A stretch of 64,000 nt of DNA from Mycolicibacterium sp. HK-90 (GCF_030486405.1 NZ_CP129613.1:2728001-2792000); one strand, 5' to 3'; positions 51,835 through 61,347 are shown, counted from the first letter of the stretch. Notes: generated by a model from the letters alone, not told the origin. Program-made: numbers and translations.

Positions 51835-52689
51835 ATGACCACATTGCAGCCGCCCTTCGTCTACAGCCCGATCACCGAACGTGCACCGATCCACTGGCCC
51901 GGCGGAGCGCGGGTGGCGGTGTACATCGGGCTGAACGTCGAACACTTCCTCGCCGATCGCCCATCGACGAGCATCTGGCCGGGTACCGCGGATTTGACCC
52001 CTGACGCGCTCAATTACGGCTGGCGGGATTACGGCGCCCGGGTGGGGATCTGGCGCACGATCGGGGCCCTCGACCGGCACGGCATCCGCCCCAGCGTGCT
52101 GCTGAACTCGGCTGTCATCCAACATCATCCGCAGATCGTCGCCGCCGGGGTGGAACGGAACTGGACCTGGCTGGCGCACGGGCAGACGAACTCGATCCTG
52201 CACTCCGGACTGACCGTCGACGAGGAGCGTCGGGTTCTGGCCGAGATCGCCGATGACATCGCCGGTGCCACGGGCCGCCGCCCGTTGGGCTGGATGGGCC
52301 CTGGCTTGACCGAAACCGCGCACACTCCGGAGCTGTTGGCCGAACTCGGTTTTCGCTATGTCCTCGACTGGACCAACGACGACCAGCCCTACCCGCTCAC
52401 CGTACCGGGCATGCTCAGTGTGCCGTATTCGGTGGAGCTCAATGACCTCCTGATCTTCGGAAAAGGTTTCACCGGGCCGGAATTCGTCCAGATGGTCAAA
52501 GACCAGTACGAGCAGTTGCACGCCGACTCGGCGACCAGCGGCCGGGTGATGGCGCTGGCTCTGCACCCCTTCGTGATCGGGCAGCCCTTCCGGCACAAGT
52601 ACCTCGAACAGGTGCTGGAGTACCTGGCCGCGCAGACCGACGCGTGGTTGACGACAAGCGATGAAATCGCGGCGATCCGAAGGGATTGA
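51835..52689 (+). CDS. Polysaccharide deacetylase/allantoinase-like family protein
   Basis: A 284-residue NodB-homology protein (PuuE-like): VAVYIGLNVEHFLADRP, YGWRDYGARVGIWRTIGALDRHGIRPSVLLNSAV, AHGQTNSI and GWMGPGLTETAHTPELLAELGFRYVLDWTNDDQPY. The metal site appears only partly conserved, so the reaction (deacetylation or allantoin-type amide hydrolysis) is uncertain. Regulated, probably, by the divergent MerR. Confidence 0.82.
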   Translation: MTTLQPPFVYSPITERAPIHWPGGARVAVYIGLNVEHFLADRPSTSIWPGTADLTPDALNYGWRDYGARVGIWRTIGALDRHGIRPSVLLNSAVIQHHPQIVAAGVERNWTWLAHGQTNSILHSGLTVDEERRVLAEIADDIAGATGRRPLGWMGPGLTETAHTPELLAELGFRYVLDWTNDDQPYPLTVPGMLSVPYSVELNDLLIFGKGFTGPEFVQMVKDQYEQLHADSATSGRVMALALHPFVIGQPFRHKYLEQVLEYLAAQTDAWLTTSDEIAAIRRD

Positions 52690-52742
52690 TTGCGAACGCC
52701 AACAGCTGCAACACGATGGGCCCCACAATCCTGGACCGTCGT

Positions 52743-52758
52743 TGTGAGAGGTGTCACA
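52743..52758. promoter_or_regulatory. CRP/FNR-type site upstream of cyp124
   Basis: TGTGA-GAGGTG-TCACA is a perfect match to the CRP half-site consensus TGTGA-N6-TCACA (also reported for mycobacterial CRP, Rv3676). It is 67 bp before the cyp124 start, in the 135-bp gap after the deacetylase gene, which fits activation or repression by cAMP-responsive CRP. Confidence 0.7.
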
Positions 52759-52824
52759 CTGCGGTAGGGCGGTGGGGCCGAGGACCGATGGTCCGCACCG
52801 CAGGGGAGCGCGGGGAGGACCACG

Positions 52825-54126
52825 ATGACAACGATCACCGGCATTGCCCATCGCACCAACGGCACCGCGCCACCGTCGGTTCCACTTGCCGAGATCGACC
52901 TGGGATCGCTCGACTTCTGGGGTCGTGACGACGACGTGCGCGACGGGGCCTTCGCCACCCTCCGACACGACGCCCCGATCTCGTTCTTCGAGGTGGCCGA
53001 GTTCGCCGGATTCCCCGCGGGCGCCGGGCACTGGGCGATGACCCGCTATGAGGACGTGCACTTCGTCAGCCGGCACCCTGAGCTGTTCAGCTCGCGTCCC
53101 ACGAGCACGACACTCAACGACGTTCCTGCCGAGATCGCCGAATTCTTCGGGTCGATGATCACCCTGGACGATCCCCGCCACACCCGGCTGCGGTGCATCG
53201 TCAACCGGGCCTTCACTCCCAAGGTGATCGCACGGATCGAGCAGAGCGTGCGGGACCGGGCCCGCCGGCTGGTGTCGGAGTTGGTGGACGCGCATCCGGA
53301 TGGCACTGCGGACTTCGTCGACGAGGTGGCTTCGCCGCTGCCACTGCAGATCATCTGCGACATGATGGGCGTGCCGGAGGAAGACCAGGCCAAGCTGTTC
53401 CACTGGACCTCCGTCATCATGGGGGCCGGGGACGACGAGGTATCACCTGATGAGTTCGGCGATTATCTGCAGGTGGCCACCGAACTCGCCGGGTACGGCG
53501 TCGCATTGGCCGAACAGCGCCGCGAGCATCCAGGTGACGACCTGACGACCAGTCTGGTGCAGGCCGAAGTCGACGGAGAACGCTTGTCGTCCAACGAGAT
53601 CGCGTCGTTCTTCATCCTGCTGACGGCAGCGGGCAACGATACGACCCGAAATGCGATCAGCCACGGCATGGTCGCGCTGAGCCGTTACCCGGAAGAGCGC
53701 GCGAGGTGGTGGAACGACTTCGACGCGGTGTCGCCGACGGCAGTGGAGGAGATCGTGCGGTGGGCGTCACCGATCATCTTCATGCGGCGCACCCTCACCG
53801 AGGACCTGGAACGCGGCGGCGTCCAGATGAAGGCCGGTGACAAGGTTTCGATGTGGTACAACTCGGCCAATCGTGACGAGCAGATCTTCGCCGATCCGTG
53901 GCGGTTCGATGTGTTGCGAGACCCCAATCCGCATGTCGGATACGGTGGCGGCGGAGTGCATTTCTGCCTGGGCGCCAACCTCGCCCGGCGGGAGATCCGG
54001 GTGGCCTTCGACGAGCTGCGTCGCCAGGTGCCGGACATCGTGGCGGTCGGTGAACCGTCGATCCTGCGCTCGGGGTTCGTGCACGGGGTCAAACACCTAC
54101 CCGTCGCGTGGAGTGCCGTCGGCTAG
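52825..54126 (+). CDS. cyp124: Cytochrome P450, CYP124 type
   Basis: A 433-residue P450: I-helix LTAAGNDTTRNAISHGMVAL, ExxR in VEEIVRW, and haem-ligand loop GGGGVHFCLGANLARREIR. Nearly every block matches my memory of M. tuberculosis CYP124A1 (Rv2266), including LGSLDFWGRDDDVRDGAFATLR and SANRDEQIFADPWRFD. CYP124 omega-hydroxylates methyl-branched lipids and cholesterol derivatives. Redox partners are not in the window. Confidence 0.9.
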   Translation: MTTITGIAHRTNGTAPPSVPLAEIDLGSLDFWGRDDDVRDGAFATLRHDAPISFFEVAEFAGFPAGAGHWAMTRYEDVHFVSRHPELFSSRPTSTTLNDVPAEIAEFFGSMITLDDPRHTRLRCIVNRAFTPKVIARIEQSVRDRARRLVSELVDAHPDGTADFVDEVASPLPLQIICDMMGVPEEDQAKLFHWTSVIMGAGDDEVSPDEFGDYLQVATELAGYGVALAEQRREHPGDDLTTSLVQAEVDGERLSSNEIASFFILLTAAGNDTTRNAISHGMVALSRYPEERARWWNDFDAVSPTAVEEIVRWASPIIFMRRTLTEDLERGGVQMKAGDKVSMWYNSANRDEQIFADPWRFDVLRDPNPHVGYGGGGVHFCLGANLARREIRVAFDELRRQVPDIVAVGEPSILRSGFVHGVKHLPVAWSAVG

Positions 54127-54131
54127 CGGCG

Positions 54132-54377
54132 TCACTTCCAGTCGTGAAACGCGGACAGCAGCCGGTCGCGGAACTCCGGGTCCAGGTTCTCGCCGCGGAT
54201 CCGTCCCAGCGTCTCGACGGTGGTCTGCAACTGCTGGATGTAGTTCTGGCAGCCGTCGCAGTCGACCAGGTGGATGTCGAAGCGCGCCCTGGTATCCAGG
54301 TCGAGGGAACCGTCGAGATAGGCCGTGACCAGTTCCACGAGTTCGTTGCAGTTCATCGACGCGTCCATCGCGGTCAC
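54132..54377 (-). CDS. Anti-sigma factor with zinc-finger (zf-HC2)
   Basis: An 81-residue protein: MNCNELVELVTAYLDGSLDLDTRARFDIHLVDCDGCQNYIQQLQTTVETL. The C-x-H-x3-C-x2-C arrangement (ARFDIHLVDCDGC) is the zinc-binding anti-sigma signature of ZAS proteins. It is cytoplasmic, without a membrane helix. GTG 54377 overlaps the sigma stop (GTGA), so the two are translationally coupled and it probably binds and inhibits that sigma factor. Confidence 0.88.
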   Translation of the reverse strand: MTAMDASMNCNELVELVTAYLDGSLDLDTRARFDIHLVDCDGCQNYIQQLQTTVETLGRIRGENLDPEFRDRLLSAFHDWK

Positions 54378-55009
54378 ACCTTCTCCTTCAGGTAATCCTC
54401 GAGCACCTGGCGCACGGCGGCCCGGCCCCGGTGCAGCAACACCCGCTGATTGGCCGTGCTGATCTCGAGCAGGGTGCTGACCTCGGCGGATTCGAAGCCC
54501 AGCACGTCCCGGAGGGTCACCACCTGGCGCTGGCGCAGTGGCAACCTGTCGAGTTCGCGGCGCGCCACCTCCATCAGTTCCCCGCCGAGAACCGAACCTT
54601 CCGGAGTATCCGGGAAGGGGACGGGCGCCTCGTCCTCCTTCCAGTGGCCCGGCCAGGTGTCGCCGGCCCGGAACCGGGCGGGATCCACGGTGCCGCCGCT
54701 GGCCGCGAGCACCTCGAGGTCGGTGAGGCGTCGCTCCCTCACGCCGCGGCCTTTGGCGATGTTCACCATGATTGTGAAAAGCCATGTGCGCAGCGATGAT
54801 CGGCCCTCGAACCGGTCGATTCCTCGCAGTACGGCGATCCAGGTTTCCTGGACGACCTCCTCGGCGAGTTCATGCGTCGAGACGTAGCCACGCGCCACCC
54901 GCAACATCGTCGGGGTGTGGAGGTCGACGAGTGCGGTGAAGGCCGCCTCATCGCCGGCGCGCAGGGCGGCGATGACGACGGCCTCGGTTTCGGCCGCGCT
55001 CGTGGCCAT
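54374..55009 (-). CDS. ECF-family RNA polymerase sigma factor
   Basis: A 211-residue sigma factor with region 2 (ALVDLHTPTMLRVARGYVSTHELAEEVVQETWIAVLRGIDRFEGRSSLRTWLFTIMVNIAKGR) and region 4 (VARRELDRLPLRQRQVVTLRDVLGFESAEVSTLLEISTANQRVLLHRGRAAVRQVL). ATG 55009 is chosen as the family start. It lies 17 bp downstream of the DUF417 gene and overlaps the anti-sigma gene, giving a stress operon. Its signal and subgroup cannot be read from sequence. Confidence 0.92.
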   Translation of the reverse strand: MATSAAETEAVVIAALRAGDEAAFTALVDLHTPTMLRVARGYVSTHELAEEVVQETWIAVLRGIDRFEGRSSLRTWLFTIMVNIAKGRGVRERRLTDLEVLAASGGTVDPARFRAGDTWPGHWKEDEAPVPFPDTPEGSVLGGELMEVARRELDRLPLRQRQVVTLRDVLGFESAEVSTLLEISTANQRVLLHRGRAAVRQVLEDYLKEKV

Positions 55010-55026
55010 TGCTGAATCGTAACGAC

Positions 55027-55527
55027 TCAACGGCGTTGGGCGGCCCGGATGGACAGCGCATCGAGCAAGGTCCACACCGATATGCCCAGCAGTGCGAGAT
55101 CCTTGACGAGGAACTGGCCGGTCGCCGACAGCACCGGAAAGCCGCCGGCCGACGCTTCGCTGACACCCGGCGTGGTGAACATGAAGCTGATGGTGGCGAC
55201 GAACAGTCCGATCGCCAGCACGCTGCCCACCGCCGACGCCCGCGGGAACCACGGCCTGACCGCCAACAACGCCGCCGTCACGAGCTCGAGCACGCCGAGC
55301 AGGGCCGAGAACGTGGTGACCGAGAAGATGCCGTACATCCAGCTCATCAATGGGCTGTTGGCGACGAGTGGCTCGATTCCCTGAGCCTCGTAGGAGGTGA
55401 ACTTCATCGCCCCGATCCAGGCGATGACCGCCACGAGTCCGTAACGCGGCAGCAGCGTTCCGGCGGTGGTGAGGACGGATCGGGCGCGGACGGCGCTCGG
55501 ACCCAGGGGTTGATGGATGACGCTCAT
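55027..55527 (-). CDS. DUF417/RclC-like membrane protein
   Basis: A 166-residue protein with four or five hydrophobic helices in the YkgB/RclC arrangement (YGLVAVIAWIGAMKFTSYEAQGIEPLVANSPLMSW, ALLGVLELVTAALLAV). E. coli RclC helps resist reactive chlorine; the role here is inferred only from that homology. It heads the operon with the ECF sigma and its anti-sigma factor, suggesting the sigma factor senses an oxidant-type stress. Confidence 0.85.
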   Translation of the reverse strand: MSVIHQPLGPSAVRARSVLTTAGTLLPRYGLVAVIAWIGAMKFTSYEAQGIEPLVANSPLMSWMYGIFSVTTFSALLGVLELVTAALLAVRPWFPRASAVGSVLAIGLFVATISFMFTTPGVSEASAGGFPVLSATGQFLVKDLALLGISVWTLLDALSIRAAQRR

Positions 55528-55607
55528 GGTCGGTCCCTTCGAGTTCGGATGCTTACCGAACTGAGTGCCTGCCGAGGCGCCGAGCGTTACACCGTAGGTT
55601 GATACCC

Positions 55608-56408
55608 GTGGATACCCCGATTGCTGTCGTCACCGGGGCGAGCCGCGGTGCGGGCCGCGGGATCGCCGCGGCCCTGCTCGCCTCGGGCTGGCGGGTGTAT
55701 GTCACCGGGCGGACGGTGACCGATCCGGCCGACGGCGGCATCGCCGTCCAAGTCGACCACTCCGACGACGCGGCCGTGGCTGCGCTGTTCGAGCGGATCG
55801 GCGAGCAGGAGGGCCGGCTGGACCTCCTGGTCAACAACGCCGCCGCGATCCACGACGACCTGGTCAACCCGAAACCGTTCTGGGCGAAGCCGATCGCTTT
55901 GGCCGACGTGCTCGACGTCGGGCTGCGCTCGGCCTACGTGGCGTCCTGGCACGCCGCGCCGCTGCTGGTGGCCGCCGGCCGTGGGTTGATCGCGTTCACG
56001 TCGTCGCCCGGATCGGTCTGCTACATGCACGGGCCCGCCTACGGAGCCCAGAAGGCGGGCGTGGACAAGCTGGCCGCCGACATGGCGGTCGACTTCGCCG
56101 ATACCGGGGTGTCGACGGTGTCGATCTGGATGGGCATCCTGCTCACCGAGAAGTTCAAGGCCGCGTTCGCCGGCCACCCCGACGCTCTCGCCAAGACGGC
56201 CGAGCATGCCGAAACTCCGGAATTCACCGGCTATCTCATCGATGCACTGTATCGCGATCCGGACTTGGCGCAGCTGTCGGGAAAGACGGTCATCGGTGCC
56301 GAACTCGCGACCCGCTACGGCATCACCGACGAAGGCGGACGGGTGCCGCCGTCGCATCGGGACATGCTGGGGGCTCCGCGGGAACCCAGTTCGGTCGTCG
56401 TCAGGTAG
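55608..56408 (+). CDS. Short-chain dehydrogenase/reductase
   Basis: A 266-residue SDR: cofactor motif VVTGASRGAGRGIAAALL, LVNNAA, catalytic Ser in FTSSPGSVCYMHGP and YxxxK in AYGAQKAG. NAD(P)-dependent oxidoreductase; substrate unknown. GTG 55608 directly precedes VDTPIAVVTG; a TTG three codons earlier is possible. Convergent with the dehydrogenase downstream, with adjacent stops. Confidence 0.9.
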   Translation: MDTPIAVVTGASRGAGRGIAAALLASGWRVYVTGRTVTDPADGGIAVQVDHSDDAAVAALFERIGEQEGRLDLLVNNAAAIHDDLVNPKPFWAKPIALADVLDVGLRSAYVASWHAAPLLVAAGRGLIAFTSSPGSVCYMHGPAYGAQKAGVDKLAADMAVDFADTGVSTVSIWMGILLTEKFKAAFAGHPDALAKTAEHAETPEFTGYLIDALYRDPDLAQLSGKTVIGAELATRYGITDEGGRVPPSHRDMLGAPREPSSVVVR

Positions 56409-57476
56409 TCACCGCCGCCGGAACCCGGTGTGGCTGCGGATCAGCGGGAGCGTCGCGAGCGTGGCGAACCCGGGTTCGGCCTCGCACACCGCGGGCACCG
56501 CGTTGAGGACCTGCATCGCCGTGGCGACGTTCGCTGCCCGGACATGCTCGGCCATGGTGGCCTCGCGGGTGAAGCTGGCCAGGGCGAAGAAGTGGGTCTG
56601 CATCGACGGATCGCCCTCGATGGTCAGCGTCCAGCCGTGCTTGGGCCGCGGCCAGTGGTCCGGGTACTCGTTGCCGACGGTCCACAGGGTCTCGATCTCG
56701 ACGAGCGGCTCGCCGTCGCGCACCCCGACCCAGTTCCACCGCTGCCCGGCAGTGGTGCCGGCTTCCAGGACATGGTCGAAGATCTGGTGGTCGTGCCGGG
56801 CGGCGACCGCTTCCACCGATGAGGTGACCTCGTCGATGTCGGCGCCCAGCGCATCGGCCAGCAGCCACACCTGCTCGGTGAACAATTCGTTGTTGAACGC
56901 CAGGAATTCGGTTGTGCCCACGCCGATCTCATCCACCGGCCGGCCGAACGACATGTTGTCGAAGGTGATGTGGGTGCTGTCGTAGTCCGACCAGTCGGCA
57001 CGCTCCTGCAGCGTGATCTTGTCGATCCGCCTGCTCATTCCCGACAACGCCAACGGCAGCGCGCCGGACAGGTTCCCGGGGTTCAGGCCGCTGCCGTGCA
57101 CCGACGTCCCACCCGCCGCGCAGGCGGCCAGCAGCCGGTCTCGGTCGGGCTCCGGCATCCGTTGCGGGTGGAACAGGAACGCGGTCGTCACCACGTTCTT
57201 GCCGCCGGCCAGCAGTGCGCACACGTCATCCAGGTTCGTGACCCGCGGCGTGTAGACGACGCAGTCGGCCTGCAGATCGAGGATGGCCTGCACATCGGTG
57301 GTGGCCAGCACGCCGATCGGCGCCCGGCCCAGCAGTTCACCGACGTCGAGGCCATTCTTGGCGTCCGAGTACACCCGCACCCCGACCAGCTCGAGGTCCG
57401 GCCGGTCGTCCAGCGTCGCCGCCAGCGTCTCGACACCCACCGCGCCGGTGCCCCACTGAATCACCCGATATGCCAC
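56409..57476 (-). CDS. DapB/diaminopentanoate dehydrogenase-like NAD(P) oxidoreductase
   Basis: A 355-residue protein starting with Rossmann motif VIQWGTGAVGVETLAATL, followed by DADCVVYTPR-type substrate segment and GSGLNPGNLSGALPLAL. It belongs to the dihydrodipicolinate-reductase-like family common in mycobacteria (Rv0926c type as I recall). The substrate is unknown; a catabolic hydroxylated or amino-acid derivative is typical. Confidence 0.8.
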   Translation of the reverse strand: MAYRVIQWGTGAVGVETLAATLDDRPDLELVGVRVYSDAKNGLDVGELLGRAPIGVLATTDVQAILDLQADCVVYTPRVTNLDDVCALLAGGKNVVTTAFLFHPQRMPEPDRDRLLAACAAGGTSVHGSGLNPGNLSGALPLALSGMSRRIDKITLQERADWSDYDSTHITFDNMSFGRPVDEIGVGTTEFLAFNNELFTEQVWLLADALGADIDEVTSSVEAVAARHDHQIFDHVLEAGTTAGQRWNWVGVRDGEPLVEIETLWTVGNEYPDHWPRPKHGWTLTIEGDPSMQTHFFALASFTREATMAEHVRAANVATAMQVLNAVPAVCEAEPGFATLATLPLIRSHTGFRRR

Positions 57477-57582
57477 GTGTTTTCGCCTCCCGTATCGCCG
57501 CCTTGGAGATAGTTCGACAGGCTAGTCAATTTGTGGCGCGGTGTACCGCGGTCGGCGAAATGGGTCGGGCTCGGGTGCGGCG

Positions 57583-58080
57583 TCAGATTCCGGCCAGATA
57601 GCGGCGCGTCACCACCCGTTGGAGCAGTCGTGTCACCGGCCCGCCCAACCGGCTCCACCAGGTGGCCGGCCGGGAGAAGGCGACCACCTCGGCGTGCACC
57701 GTGTCGGCGGCGGGGTCGTAGCGCACCGAGAACAACTCCTCGCCCGATTCGGGGTGACCGGCCAGGGTTCCGTACGCGAAACCGATCCGGTCGGGTTCGT
57801 CGAGCACATAGACCACCCGGCATGGCGCCGGAACGGGTCCGATCCGGACCACCAGTTCCGTACCCACCGCGGCGGCTTCGGTGCTGGCCTGGACCCGCAG
57901 ACCCGCACCGCGCTGCATACCCCAGCGCAGCACGTCCGCGCCGGCTTGTTCGAAGCGGTCGCGGCCGGTGCCGATCGGCGCCGAGGCGCGGATGTGGCGG
58001 TACCCCGCGGGCAGGTCGCCGGCGGTGGCGCCCACCTCGGGATAGGTCAACGACCGCCGCGCCAGGTCATGCAGTTTCAC
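57583..58080 (-). CDS. DUF1990 protein
   Basis: A 165-residue protein with the DUF1990 pattern: LTYPEVGATAGDLPAGYRHIRASAPIGTG and FAYGTLAGHPESGEELFSVRYDPAADTVHAEVVAFSRPATWWSRLGGPVTRLLQRVVTRRYL. A START-like lipid-binding fold is thought likely for this family. It is divergent from the thioesterase gene, 31 bp between starts. Confidence 0.87.
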   Translation of the reverse strand: MKLHDLARRSLTYPEVGATAGDLPAGYRHIRASAPIGTGRDRFEQAGADVLRWGMQRGAGLRVQASTEAAAVGTELVVRIGPVPAPCRVVYVLDEPDRIGFAYGTLAGHPESGEELFSVRYDPAADTVHAEVVAFSRPATWWSRLGGPVTRLLQRVVTRRYLAGI

Positions 58081-58111
58081 GTCACCACCATGGCACTAAT
58101 ACGGTGGTTTC

Positions 58112-58732
58112 GTGGCCCCAGAAACAACGCACCCCGGCGGAGGGTTCAACCCGCCCGACCCGACCGATCGCGGCGGCCCCGATTACGGCCGTTTCATCGA
58201 GGCGGTGCGCACGCTGCAGGACCACGCTCGCGGCGCCGACGCGCCGGACGACGTGATCACCGAAGCCGCCGACCTGCTCGAGAAGGTTTCGGCGCTGCTG
58301 GCCCCCTATGAGGCCGACGAATGGAATTCACCGTCCGGCCGTCGAATGGACCTGCCCAACCGTGGCAACGTCAACAATGTGCCGGTCCACCTGGAACGCA
58401 CCGCCGACAACCGCATCGCCGGAACCGCCCACTTCCGGCGCTTCCACCTCGGCCGCAACGGTGCCGTGCACGGTGGCTCACTGGCGCTGCTGTTCGATTC
58501 ACTGCTCGGGTATACCGCGGCCAAACTGACCGGCAGCATGTACCAGCGCACCGCGTATCTGCACGTCAATTACCGCAAGATCGCCCCGATCCAGAAGGAT
58601 CTGCAGGTGCAGGCCGGCATCGACCGCATCGAGGGACGCAAGATCTTCGTCGAGGGACGATTGCTCGACGGCGACGACGTGCTCGCCGAGGCCGAGGCTT
58701 TGTTCGTGCGACTCAAGCCGGGGCAGCCATGA
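58112..58732 (+). CDS. PaaI-type hotdog thioesterase
   Basis: A 206-residue protein with a hotdog fold: RFHLGRNGAVHGGSLALLFDSLLG is the PaaI/4-hydroxybenzoyl-CoA thioesterase active-site helix, and YLHVNYRKIAPI, LQVQAGIDRIEGRKIFVEGRLLDGDDVLAEAEALFV the beta strands. It probably hydrolyses acyl-CoA. Its stop overlaps the next ATG (ATGA). Confidence 0.88.
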   Translation: MAPETTHPGGGFNPPDPTDRGGPDYGRFIEAVRTLQDHARGADAPDDVITEAADLLEKVSALLAPYEADEWNSPSGRRMDLPNRGNVNNVPVHLERTADNRIAGTAHFRRFHLGRNGAVHGGSLALLFDSLLGYTAAKLTGSMYQRTAYLHVNYRKIAPIQKDLQVQAGIDRIEGRKIFVEGRLLDGDDVLAEAEALFVRLKPGQP

Positions 58733-59160
58733 GCCTCTCGGAGAACCTGGCCGAGGTGAAGCGGCGCTGGACGGCATGGCGGGACAAGCTTCGCGCGCGC
58801 CCGGCCGCCGACTTCGCCTACCGGATCGCCATCGGCGTCTTCGGCACGATCGTGCTGGCGGTCGGCATCATCGCCATTCCGTATCCCGGCCCCGGCTGGG
58901 CCATCGTGTTCCTCGGCTTGGCGATCCTGGCCAGCGAGTTCGCCTTCGCCAAGCGGGCGCTGCACTACGTCCGGGTGCGCTACGACGCCGTCATGGCCTG
59001 GTTCGACCGCCAGCACATCGCGGTCAAGGGTCTCAGCGCGGCGTTCACCGGATTGATCGTGGTGGCCACGCTGTGGCTGTTCGGTGTGATCGGCTGGAGT
59101 GCGGGCCTGGTCGGGCTGGAGCAGCCGTGGCTCAAGAGCCCGATCGGCATGGGGTCTTGA
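58729..59160 (+). CDS. TIGR02611-type PGPGW membrane protein
   Basis: A 143-residue protein with two hydrophobic helices (IAIGVFGTIVLAVGIIAIPYPGPGWAIVFLGLAILASEFAFA and GLSAAFTGLIVVATLWLFGVIGW) around the PGPGW motif that defines the family. Function unknown. It is coupled to the thioesterase gene. Confidence 0.85.
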   Translation: MSLSENLAEVKRRWTAWRDKLRARPAADFAYRIAIGVFGTIVLAVGIIAIPYPGPGWAIVFLGLAILASEFAFAKRALHYVRVRYDAVMAWFDRQHIAVKGLSAAFTGLIVVATLWLFGVIGWSAGLVGLEQPWLKSPIGMGS

Positions 59161-59258
59161 GCCACGGGCCCGCAGGGGTCCTGATCAGCAACACCGATGA
59201 CCCACACGGATAGCATGGTCGCGTTCGCACTAGCCCTCGCATGGTAGGAGACTCCCCG

Positions 59259-61307
59259 ATGAGCGCCGCCCCCAGCCCAGCCCTCGCTGCCCCGATCCGG
59301 GTCGCGGCCGGGACTACCGCCGGCGCGGCGGTGCGCGAGGCGGATCTGCCCAGTCGAGGAACGCCCGACGCGATCGTGGTGGTGCGCGACGGCGAGGGAC
59401 GCCTGCGCGACTTGTCGTGGACCCCGGACACCGATGTCGAGGTGACGCCGGTGGCCGCCAACACCGAGGACGGCCGCAGCGTGATCCGGCACTCGTGCGC
59501 CCACGTGCTGGCCCAAGCTGTGCAGGACCTCTTCCCGCAGGCCAAGCTGGGTATCGGGCCGCCGATCACCGACGGCTTCTATTACGACTTCGACGTCGCC
59601 GAGCCGTTCACGCCCGAGGACCTGGAGAAGCTCGAAAAGCGCATGCAGAAGATCGTCAAGGACGGTCAGCTGTTCTCCCGGCGCGTCTACGACTCCAAGG
59701 ACCAGGCCCGCGAGGAACTGGCCAACGAGCCGTACAAGCTCGAGCTTGTCGACGACAAGTCCGGCGCGGATGACCCGGAGGTCATGGAAGTCGGCGGCGA
59801 TGAGCTGACGGCCTACGACAACCTCAACGCCCGCACCAAGGAGCGGGTCTGGGGCGATCTGTGCCGCGGCCCCCACATCCCGACCACCAAGTACATCCCG
59901 GCGTTCAAGCTGACCCGCAGCAGCGCGGCGTACTGGCGTGGCGACCAGAACAACGCCAGCCTGCAGCGGGTCTATGGCACGGCCTGGGAGTCGCAGGAGG
60001 CCCTGGACCGGCACCTCGAGCTGATCGAGGAGGCGCAGCGCCGCGACCACCGCAAGCTCGGTGTCGAGCTGGACCTGTTCAGCTTCCCCGACGAGCTCGG
60101 CTCGGGTCTGCCGGTGTTCCACCCTCGGGGCGGCGTGATCCGTAAGGAGCTGGAGGACTACTCGCGGCGCAAGCACTCCGAGGCCGGCTACGAGTTCGTC
60201 AACACCCCGCACATCACCAAGGAACACCTGTACATCACCTCGGGCCACCTGGAGTGGTACGCCGACGGCATGTACCCGCCGATGCACATCGACGCGGAGT
60301 ACAACGAGGACGGCACGGTGCGCAAGCCCGGGCAGGACTACTACCTCAAGCCGATGAACTGCCCGATGCATCACCTGATCTACCGGGCCCGGGGCCGCTC
60401 ATACCGCGAACTTCCGTTGCGGCTCTTCGAGTTCGGCTCGGTGTACCGGTACGAGAAGTCCGGTGTGGTGCACGGGCTGACCCGGGTGCGCGGCATGACT
60501 CAGGACGACGCGCACATCTACACCACGCGGGAGCAGATGCGCGACGAGCTGACCTCGCTGCTGCAGTTCGTGCTCGACCTGCTCTCCGATTACGGTCTGG
60601 ACGACTACTACCTGGAGCTGTCCACCAAGGATCCCGACAAGTACGTGGGCTCCGACGAGATGTGGGACGAGGCCACCGAGACCCTGCGGTCGGTCGCCGA
60701 AGCCTCGGGTCTGGATCTGGTGCCGGATCCGGGCGGCGCGGCGTTCTACGGGCCCAAGATCTCCGTCCAGGTCAAGGATGCGCTGGGCCGCAACTGGCAG
60801 ATGTCCACGATCCAGCTGGACTTCAACATGCCCGACCGGTTCGAGCTGGAGTACACCGCGGCCGACGGGTCGCGCCGGCGCCCCGTTCTGATCCACCGCG
60901 CGCTGTTCGGTTCGATCGAGCGGTTCTTCGGCGTCCTCACCGAGCACTACGCGGGCGCATTCCCGGCCTGGCTGGCGCCGGTGCAGGTGGTCGGAATCCC
61001 CGTCGCCGATGCCCACTTGGATTACCTGTATGACGTTGCCGCCAAACTGAAGTCGCGCGGCGTGCGCGTCGAGGTCGACGGCAGCGACGACCGGATGGCG
61101 AAGAAAATCGTCAACCACACCAACCTGAAGGTGCCGTTCATGCTGCTGGCGGGGGACAAGGACATAGAAGCCGGCGCCGTGTCTTTCCGGTTCGGTGACC
61201 GCACGCAGATCAACGGCGTGCCCGTCGACGAGGCGGTGGAGGCGATCGTCAAGTGGATCGCCGGCCGCAACAACGTGGTGCCGACGGCGGACCTGGTCAA
61301 GGTGTGA
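59259..61307 (+). CDS. thrS: Threonyl-tRNA synthetase
   Basis: A 682-residue class II synthetase: N-terminal editing domain ([26 protein letters not shown]), motif 2 region ([34 protein letters not shown]), catalytic core ([13 protein letters not shown]) and C-terminal anticodon-binding domain. It charges tRNA-Thr. ATG 59259 is chosen because GGTAGGAG precedes it by about 9 nt; the frame is open to 59241. A TAGCAT box at 59212-59217 may be its -10. Confidence 0.97.
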   Translation: MSAAPSPALAAPIRVAAGTTAGAAVREADLPSRGTPDAIVVVRDGEGRLRDLSWTPDTDVEVTPVAANTEDGRSVIRHSCAHVLAQAVQDLFPQAKLGIGPPITDGFYYDFDVAEPFTPEDLEKLEKRMQKIVKDGQLFSRRVYDSKDQAREELANEPYKLELVDDKSGADDPEVMEVGGDELTAYDNLNARTKERVWGDLCRGPHIPTTKYIPAFKLTRSSAAYWRGDQNNASLQRVYGTAWESQEALDRHLELIEEAQRRDHRKLGVELDLFSFPDELGSGLPVFHPRGGVIRKELEDYSRRKHSEAGYEFVNTPHITKEHLYITSGHLEWYADGMYPPMHIDAEYNEDGTVRKPGQDYYLKPMNCPMHHLIYRARGRSYRELPLRLFEFGSVYRYEKSGVVHGLTRVRGMTQDDAHIYTTREQMRDELTSLLQFVLDLLSDYGLDDYYLELSTKDPDKYVGSDEMWDEATETLRSVAEASGLDLVPDPGGAAFYGPKISVQVKDALGRNWQMSTIQLDFNMPDRFELEYTAADGSRRRPVLIHRALFGSIERFFGVLTEHYAGAFPAWLAPVQVVGIPVADAHLDYLYDVAAKLKSRGVRVEVDGSDDRMAKKIVNHTNLKVPFMLLAGDKDIEAGAVSFRFGDRTQINGVPVDEAVEAIVKWIAGRNNVVPTADLVKV

Positions 61308-61326
61308 TGAGCGCTTGCGCGAAGAG
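61305..61326 (+). repeat. 22-bp repeat at the thrS stop codon
   Basis: The sequence beginning TGATGAGCGCTTGCGC starts with the thrS stop codon and is identical to a copy at 63554-63575, which starts with the patA stop codon. It contains the inverted word GCGC-TT-GCGC. Confidence 0.7.
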
Positions 61327-61347
61327 CCGAAGGGTGGGAACCACGCA

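Noticed and set aside
59161..59258. T-box riboswitch before thrS
   Set aside because: The 98-bp gap has no T-box consensus or specifier-loop structure and is too short; in actinobacteria T-boxes are mainly known upstream of ileS.
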